The notes under the pieces: generated by a model
The model's database searches: none
The model's input: only the letters and a program-made list of their open reading frames with translations
What the model was told of the DNA's origin: nothing
Part shown: one piece after another, positions 59,875-64,000 of the stretch
Numbering within the stretch: position 1 is the stretch's first letter
Layout of the letters: each line of letters opens with the position of its first letter
Position numbers and translations under genes: made by a program
Assembly: GCF_009833495.1 (NCBI RefSeq)
Contig: NZ_WUWG01000002.1
Coordinates: forward strand, 1 to 64,000
DNA from: Oceanomicrobium pacificus
Lineage (GTDB): Bacteria > Pseudomonadota > Alphaproteobacteria > Rhodobacterales > Rhodobacteraceae
Reading direction: 5' to 3'
Length of the DNA stretch: 64,000 nucleotides

Positions 59875-60915
59875 CAGCCCGGCTCGCAGCCGTTCGACCG
59901 CGCCGTCAAGGTCGGTCTGGAAGCCGGGCAGGAACAGGTCGCGCACAGCGGCGTTGAGCGCCTCGTCGGCGGCGGCTTCCGCGGCGCTCGCACCACCGGT
60001 CAGTTGTTCGAATTCCTCGAAAGCGTCGAGGATCAAGAGCGGCTCGTCGAGCACACCCTGCACCACCATGCTGATCGACATATGCTCGATCTGGTTGTCA
60101 TTCTCCGCCGGTCCGACGAAACGCGGCGCGAATCCCGAGACCCCCCAGATTTCCGCATCGCGGGCGGGTGTCCCGGTCTCATATTGCCAGATCGTCCCGA
60201 GGTGGAAGCGCCGCGCGAACCCGTGATCGAAAATCCGCATCTGCGTCAGCGGGTTGGTCCGAGTCGCGCCGGATATAAGCTGCTGCCACGCGTAGAGCGC
60301 CTTTTCCGATGGCGTGTCGAGATAGGGCGATTGCTCCAAGAGATGCTCTTGCGGCACTTCGAAGAGGAGCGCCAGCACCGGCGCGAACATGTCGAGCGCC
60401 GTATCGAGCGCCGTATCCTCCACGCCTCCGGTCTTGAAGCTGTGAAACCGCGTCCAGGCCGCACCGAGCGCGTCGAGATACGGCTTCCCCTCGGTCGTAT
60501 TGAGCGCGGCCACCACCTTGTAGCTCGTCCAGCCGTCGGCCAGCATGTCCGCTGTTTCGGCATCCCAGAACGCTGGCGGGATCGGCTGTCCAGCCGCGGC
60601 ACTTTTTTCCGTCAGCGCCGCAATGCCCGCAGCATATGCGGCCAGCGTGCTGGCATCGACCGTCCCGTCCGCAAGGCGCGCCATATGGCCCGATACGGCA
60701 ATATCTCCGAGGCGTGGCTCGGCATGCAGTCCGGCATCGCGCAAAGCATCGGCGATCCGGTCGGGGCTGGCTGGTGCTGCGTCGGCCGGTGTGGCCGGCG
60801 CCGACAGGCGATCCTCCGGCAGCCCGAAGAAGATCAGCCGCAATTGCGGCACCATCACCACCGCAAGCGCGAGGATGAGCAGGATCAGAAGGATCGAATA
60901 GACCAGCGTTTTCAT
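59863..60915 (-). CDS. hypothetical membrane-anchored protein
   Basis: 350 residues from ATG 60915 (GTG 60927 possible). One N-terminal membrane helix (TLVYSILLILLILALAVVMV) and then a soluble, helix-rich Ala-rich domain, presumably periplasmic, with WDAETADMLADGWTSYKVVA, MRIFDHGFARRFHLG and SISMVVQGVLDEPLLILDAF as its most conserved-looking parts. I recognise no family. It begins a set of four minus-strand genes unrelated to the catabolic island. Confidence 0.65.
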   Translation of the reverse strand: MKTLVYSILLILLILALAVVMVPQLRLIFFGLPEDRLSAPATPADAAPASPDRIADALRDAGLHAEPRLGDIAVSGHMARLADGTVDASTLAAYAAGIAALTEKSAAAGQPIPPAFWDAETADMLADGWTSYKVVAALNTTEGKPYLDALGAAWTRFHSFKTGGVEDTALDTALDMFAPVLALLFEVPQEHLLEQSPYLDTPSEKALYAWQQLISGATRTNPLTQMRIFDHGFARRFHLGTIWQYETGTPARDAEIWGVSGFAPRFVGPAENDNQIEHMSISMVVQGVLDEPLLILDAFEEFEQLTGGASAAEAAADEALNAAVRDLFLPGFQTDLDGAVERLRAGLKTG

Positions 60916-60976
60916 CGAGCGCCCCACGCGCAGATCATGATTTGGTCAAGTCTAACGCTTGCGGGGCGGCTTCGGT

Positions 60977-61273
60977 TCAACTTTCCTTGGTATAATCCTC
61001 GAACCCTTCCACGGACCCGCCGATCACGGTGCAGTTGCCGGCTGCGCGCACGTCCGGATCGGTCCAGTTCACGTTCCAGTTCACGATCACCGTGTTCCCG
61101 TCGCGCGATGCCGGAAAGACCGATATGGCGGCATTGGGCAGCCCGTTGAATTCGGGCACGTCCCACAAATAGTCATGGCACAATTTGAGCGCATTCGTGG
61201 TTTCGCGATCAAAGGCCAGAGCCGGCGCTGCGAGTGTCATGGTTGCTGCAAGGGCAACGAACAATGGTTTCAT
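60977..61273 (-). CDS. small secreted periplasmic protein, unknown function
   Basis: 98 residues. Signal peptide 1-20 (LFVALAATMTLAAPALAF), mature part of 78 residues with two Cys (LCHDYLW; GNCTVIGG) that can form a disulfide, and the repeat-like VIVNWNVNWTDPDV. No family recognised. RBS region AGGACCTGACAG upstream. Confidence 0.65.
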   Translation of the reverse strand: MKPLFVALAATMTLAAPALAFDRETTNALKLCHDYLWDVPEFNGLPNAAISVFPASRDGNTVIVNWNVNWTDPDVRAAGNCTVIGGSVEGFEDYTKES

Positions 61274-61384
61274 CTGTCAGGTCCTTCCCTGCTGTAATTC
61301 TTGATTGGAAAAGTCTTTCGTGGTGCCAGAGCCTAGACACCCGCGCAGGGCCGTCAAATACACAAGCGGGTGATTGCCGATCCG

Positions 61385-61846
61385 CTACTTTGCACCGGTC
61401 CGTTGCGGCATCAGCATGGCGCGGAAGTCTAGCCGCAATACGGCAAAGGCAACCAGTGCCAGCGTGCCAACAATGCCCGGCCAGGGCGAATACCCAAGCG
61501 CCGTGGCCGCTTGTCCAACCCCTGCGGCACCCATGCCCCCGTAGGTCCAGAGCATGACATGGCCATGCGTGATCTTTCGTGAAACGCGACCGCGTGAATA
61601 GCGCGCGAGCAGCACCCCCGCACCGAGCGACATCAGGCTGACAATCGCCAGGTAGTGGAAAATGCCAAGCGCTTCCGTGTCCTCATGAATGCCGAAGACG
61701 ATCAGGTTCGACAGGACCATCATGGACACGAACAAATGTCCCATCCGCTTGTGCTGCCCGTCGCCCTTGCGCCGGGCAAGGATCGCCGCGCCTAAGAGGA
61801 GCGCGGCGATCATCAGGCCAAGGTGCATGAGGCCGAGAATGGTCAT
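61385..61846 (-). CDS. four-helix membrane protein, DUF2306-like
   Basis: 153 residues, four hydrophobic segments (MIAALLLGAAILA, MMVLSNLIVFGI, IVSLMSLGAGVLLA, IVGTLALVAFAVL). The text RRKGDGQHKRMGHLFV after helix 1 and THGHVMLWTYGGMGAAGV before helix 4 fit DUF2306-type proteins with conserved His residues. Function unknown. Confidence 0.6.
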   Translation of the reverse strand: MTILGLMHLGLMIAALLLGAAILARRKGDGQHKRMGHLFVSMMVLSNLIVFGIHEDTEALGIFHYLAIVSLMSLGAGVLLARYSRGRVSRKITHGHVMLWTYGGMGAAGVGQAATALGYSPWPGIVGTLALVAFAVLRLDFRAMLMPQRTGAK

Positions 61847-61905
61847 GGGGACGAGGCTCGCAGCGGCGTGGGCAGCCTGTCAACTGAAAGGAGAATTGCT
61901 GCAAA

Positions 61906-62580
61906 TCAGCGTGCGCCGAAGCCTTTCAGAACGACCAGAACGGTCCGCCGCAGGATGAACATGTCGAGCCCGAATGATGCCATCTGGACATAGGCCCGGT
62001 CATAGGCCGCCTTGCGCCGCACCAGATTTCCGTCGTCGGCATAGCCGTTCATCACCTGTGCCATGCCGGTGATCCCCGGTGTCACCTCAAGCCGCCGGTC
62101 GTAATGCGGGACCGTCCGGCAATAGACGGTCGCATGGTCGAACATGTCCGGCCGGGGTCCGACGAGTGTCATCTGGCCCCGCGCGATGTTGATGATATTC
62201 GGCAATTCGTCGATCCGGTAGGTCCGCAGCATGGTGCCGAGCCGCGTGATGCGGCCTGTTTCCAAAGGGTCGTCATGCCCGCGACCCCTGTCTGCTGCCG
62301 CCACCATCGTGCGGAACTTGATCATCCGGAAGGGCTTTCCATACCGCCCCATGCGGGTCTGGACGAAAAAGAGCGGCCCGGGGTTCCACACCCGGTTCGC
62401 CACCGGCAGGACCAGACAACAGATCACCAGCGCGGGCAGGGCGGCGACCAGAAAGACGAGATCAACGGAGCGTTTCGCGAGCCTGTACCGGAGCGGATTT
62501 CCGAGCTGTCGCCGACGGCGGGTTTCGCTCTTGAGTTGAGCATCCACCATTCCGTCCAGTGTCTCGGCATATGCTTTCAT
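61906..62580 (-). CDS. undecaprenyl-phosphate sugar transferase (ExoY/WcaJ type)
   Basis: 224 residues. One N-terminal hydrophobic segment (LVFLVAALPALVICCLVLP) after KRSVDL, then the conserved catalytic region: FVQTRMGRYGKPFRMIKFRT, RTYRIDELPNIINI, LVGPRPDM, TPGITGMAQV. It moves a sugar-1-phosphate from UDP-sugar to undecaprenyl phosphate, the first step of exopolysaccharide repeat-unit assembly. Divergent from the Wzz/GumC-type gene at 63052, so a second polysaccharide locus begins here. Confidence 0.92.
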   Translation of the reverse strand: MKAYAETLDGMVDAQLKSETRRRRQLGNPLRYRLAKRSVDLVFLVAALPALVICCLVLPVANRVWNPGPLFFVQTRMGRYGKPFRMIKFRTMVAAADRGRGHDDPLETGRITRLGTMLRTYRIDELPNIINIARGQMTLVGPRPDMFDHATVYCRTVPHYDRRLEVTPGITGMAQVMNGYADDGNLVRRKAAYDRAYVQMASFGLDMFILRRTVLVVLKGFGAR

Positions 62581-63051
62581 CAGCTATCCCCAAGCCTGAG
62601 AATGCTGCCCGTTTTCGGGTTTCTTCTGACCCGCTTTCGTTCACATCCATACTGACACTAAATCTGGTCACGAATTCGGTGGGGGATGCGCAGCGCAAAG
62701 AAATAAGTTGCGCCACGTGGGCAATCACGAGTTCGCTGCGACGGATGCGAGTTCAAAGAATATTAATTAATGTAACGATTCGTCTAGTTTTGATCTAAAC
62801 TTCAACATTCGGAATGGTGGGAGATTCTGCGAATACTGTCTGATAGTTTCCAATGCAGCGAGAACCATTCAAATGCCGGATAGCTGGATGTGTGGTCCGA
62901 GCAGCATTCGGGCGGAGGGACAGGTTTTCTCACCCGGCACGTTTCCTTGTCCACGGTCGGACTTGGACTATCGCATTGGTTGCGCCTTTTTGCGCGCAGG
63001 TGCACAAATGATGATCCGGCCGGAAGTCTCGCTTATACTGCCGGGAGGCCT
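62581..63051. other. intergenic region between divergent exopolysaccharide genes
   Basis: 471 bp, AT-rich around 62,760-62,810 (TATTAATTAATGTAACG), expected to hold both promoters. A 60-codon plus-strand frame (62873-63055) overlaps the next start but has no features that convince me. No RNA gene seen. Confidence 0.5.
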
Positions 63052-64000
63052 ATGAACAAACCAGATCAGTCCTATCGTGGCGTTGCGCCTTCGACCATTC
63101 CCGATGGTCGGCCTGTGGATGATGACGAGATCGACCTTCTGGCGCTGCTGAACAGCCTGTGGCGCGGCAAGTGGATCATTCTTGCCGCGACGATCGCCTG
63201 CCTGTGTGGCGGCATCTACTACGCATTCGTCCACGCCACGCCGGTCTACACGTCGACAACGGTGATTGCGCTCGACAATCGCGACCAGACGCCGCTGCTC
63301 GACATTGCCAGCGTCATGTCCGGACTGTCCGGCGACCAGGCGACGATCAACACCGAGACGGAGGTGCTGAGATCGCGCAACCTCGCCGGACGGCTGGTCG
63401 AGGATCTCGGCCTTCTGGAAGATCCGGAATTCAACCGGTCTTTGCAGCCGGTATCGCCCTATGCCCCGAACGCACTGATCGCAACGGCACTTGTGGCGCT
63501 CGGGCTGCGCGAGGCCGAGGCCGGACCGCCGCCGCTGGAGAAGCAATTCACCGACACGACCTCTCAGCTGCTCGATGCCACCAGTGTCAGCAATGCGCGC
63601 GACAGTTACGCCTTCCGCGTCAGCGCGACGACTGAGGAGCCCCGGAAGTCTGCCGCCATCGCCGACCGGTTGGCGGAGATTTATATCGACGACCAGATGC
63701 GGGTGAAGTTCGAGGCGACCGAGCAGGCCGCCAAATGGCTGACGGAGCGGGCCGCGGAATTGCGGGTCACGCTCGAAGCGTCCGAGGAAGAGGCCAAGCG
63801 CTTCAATGCGGAAACCGACCTTGTCAGCCCGCAGGCGCTAGAAGGGCTGAACCGCCAGTTGAAGGACATGCGCGACAGGCTGGTCGATGCCGAGGTGGCG
63901 CTTGCCGCGGCGGAAAGTCGGTCCGCGGATATCGCTGCTGCAACATCCGCCGGGGATGTGGCGGCCGCCGCTACCACGCTTGACGACCCTATCCTCCGCG
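63052..64000 (+). CDS. Wzz/GumC-type polysaccharide chain-length / export protein, 5' part (cut by window edge)
   Basis: The frame from ATG 63052 (GGGAGG 5 nt before) is open to the window end, 316 codons. It starts MNKPDQSYRGVAPSTIPDG, has a cytosolic Wzz box (EIDLLALLNSLWRGKW), a membrane helix (IILAATIACLCGGIYYAFV), a periplasmic domain (TPVYTSTTVIAL), and a long helical coiled region (AEIYIDDQMRVKFEATEQA; WLTERAAELRVTLEASEEE). This is the N-terminal half of a polysaccharide co-polymerase, which in GumC/ExoP proteins ends with a BY-kinase domain; that part is outside. It controls chain length of the exopolysaccharide started by the transferase at 61906. Confidence 0.92.
   Translation, partial: MNKPDQSYRGVAPSTIPDGRPVDDDEIDLLALLNSLWRGKWIILAATIACLCGGIYYAFVHATPVYTSTTVIALDNRDQTPLLDIASVMSGLSGDQATINTETEVLRSRNLAGRLVEDLGLLEDPEFNRSLQPVSPYAPNALIATALVALGLREAEAGPPPLEKQFTDTTSQLLDATSVSNARDSYAFRVSATTEEPRKSAAIADRLAEIYIDDQMRVKFEATEQAAKWLTERAAELRVTLEASEEEAKRFNAETDLVSPQALEGLNRQLKDMRDRLVDAEVALAAAESRSADIAAATSAGDVAAAATTLDDPILR

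Noticed and set aside
60004-61149. 381-codon plus-strand frame
   Set aside because: Antisense to the membrane-anchored hypothetical protein, composition typical of a shadow frame.
62873-63055. 60-codon frame overlapping the Wzz/GumC-type start
   Set aside because: No ribosome-binding site or recognisable motif; could be a leader peptide but nothing supports it.
63159-63635. 158-codon plus-strand frame
   Set aside because: Shadow of the Wzz/GumC-type gene, whose own frame from 63052 has the Wzz box and a membrane helix and runs off the window.
1-64000. CRISPR array, rRNA genes or intact tRNA genes
   Set aside because: No regularly spaced direct repeats and no rRNA or complete tRNA were found on reading; only a tRNA-like 3' end at 13093-13111.

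Overview
The window (64 kb, GC-rich, short intergenic gaps, ATGA/TGATG-type gene overlaps, many FrcBCA/UgpC-type sugar importers, DUF2182/DUF1326 pair) looks like a chromosome or large replicon of an alphaproteobacterium, most likely the Rhodobacteraceae/Roseobacter group. This placement comes from gene content and style only; no rRNA or intact tRNA gene is present to confirm it.

Region 1 (1-13,111) is accessory DNA. Two identical, same-strand IS6-family copies (the first cut by the window edge, ends at 390 and 4767) flank an outer-membrane beta-barrel gene and a secreted amidohydrolase; a second, older IS6 relative is truncated by the intact copy. Next come recombination debris, a winged-helix protein, a DUF262-HNH protein (GmrSD-like), a sigma-like gene whose 3' half is lost, and a two-gene McrBC-like module: an AAA+ McrB-type NTPase with a private N-terminal domain and coiled coil, and a DUF2357/PD-(D/E)xK nuclease with two C-terminal zinc ribbons. 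A 19-bp match to a tRNA-Ser-like 3' end followed by a terminator lies directly after it and may be the island's attachment site.

Region 2 (13,112-26,292) is a surface-polysaccharide locus (methyltransferase, APH-like kinase, GT4, GT2, P-loop kinase, flippase, nucleotidyltransferase, O-antigen polymerase/ligase), then a peptidase fragment, DUF2182/DUF1326 membrane/metal-binding proteins, an orphan HlyD adaptor and an anchored SGNH hydrolase.

Region 3 (26,400-59,840) is a dense sugar-acid catabolic island with three complete ABC sugar importers and the parts of non-phosphorylative sugar oxidation: SDR sugar dehydrogenases, a lactonase, two IlvD/EDD [Fe-S] dehydratases, two enolase-superfamily (MR/MLE) dehydratases, an RraA-type aldolase, and two pairs of SDR + FAH-family hydrolase of the kind that oxidise and cleave 2-keto-3-deoxy acids in the L-fucose/L-rhamnose routes. 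Three regulators are seen (FadR-type GntR, LacI, second GntR). The LacI regulator has clear candidate operators, one by its own gene and two, 20 bp apart, on the promoter of a 9-gene operon. That operon begins with a divergent enolase paralogue but has no other dehydratase, so I propose the enolase-like protein is the sugar-acid dehydratase of that pathway; this is the most interesting unexplained item here.

Region 4 (59,860-64,000) holds four minus-strand genes (two hypothetical, a DUF2306-like membrane protein, an ExoY-type sugar transferase) and the start of a Wzz/GumC-type polysaccharide copolymerase that runs off the right edge.
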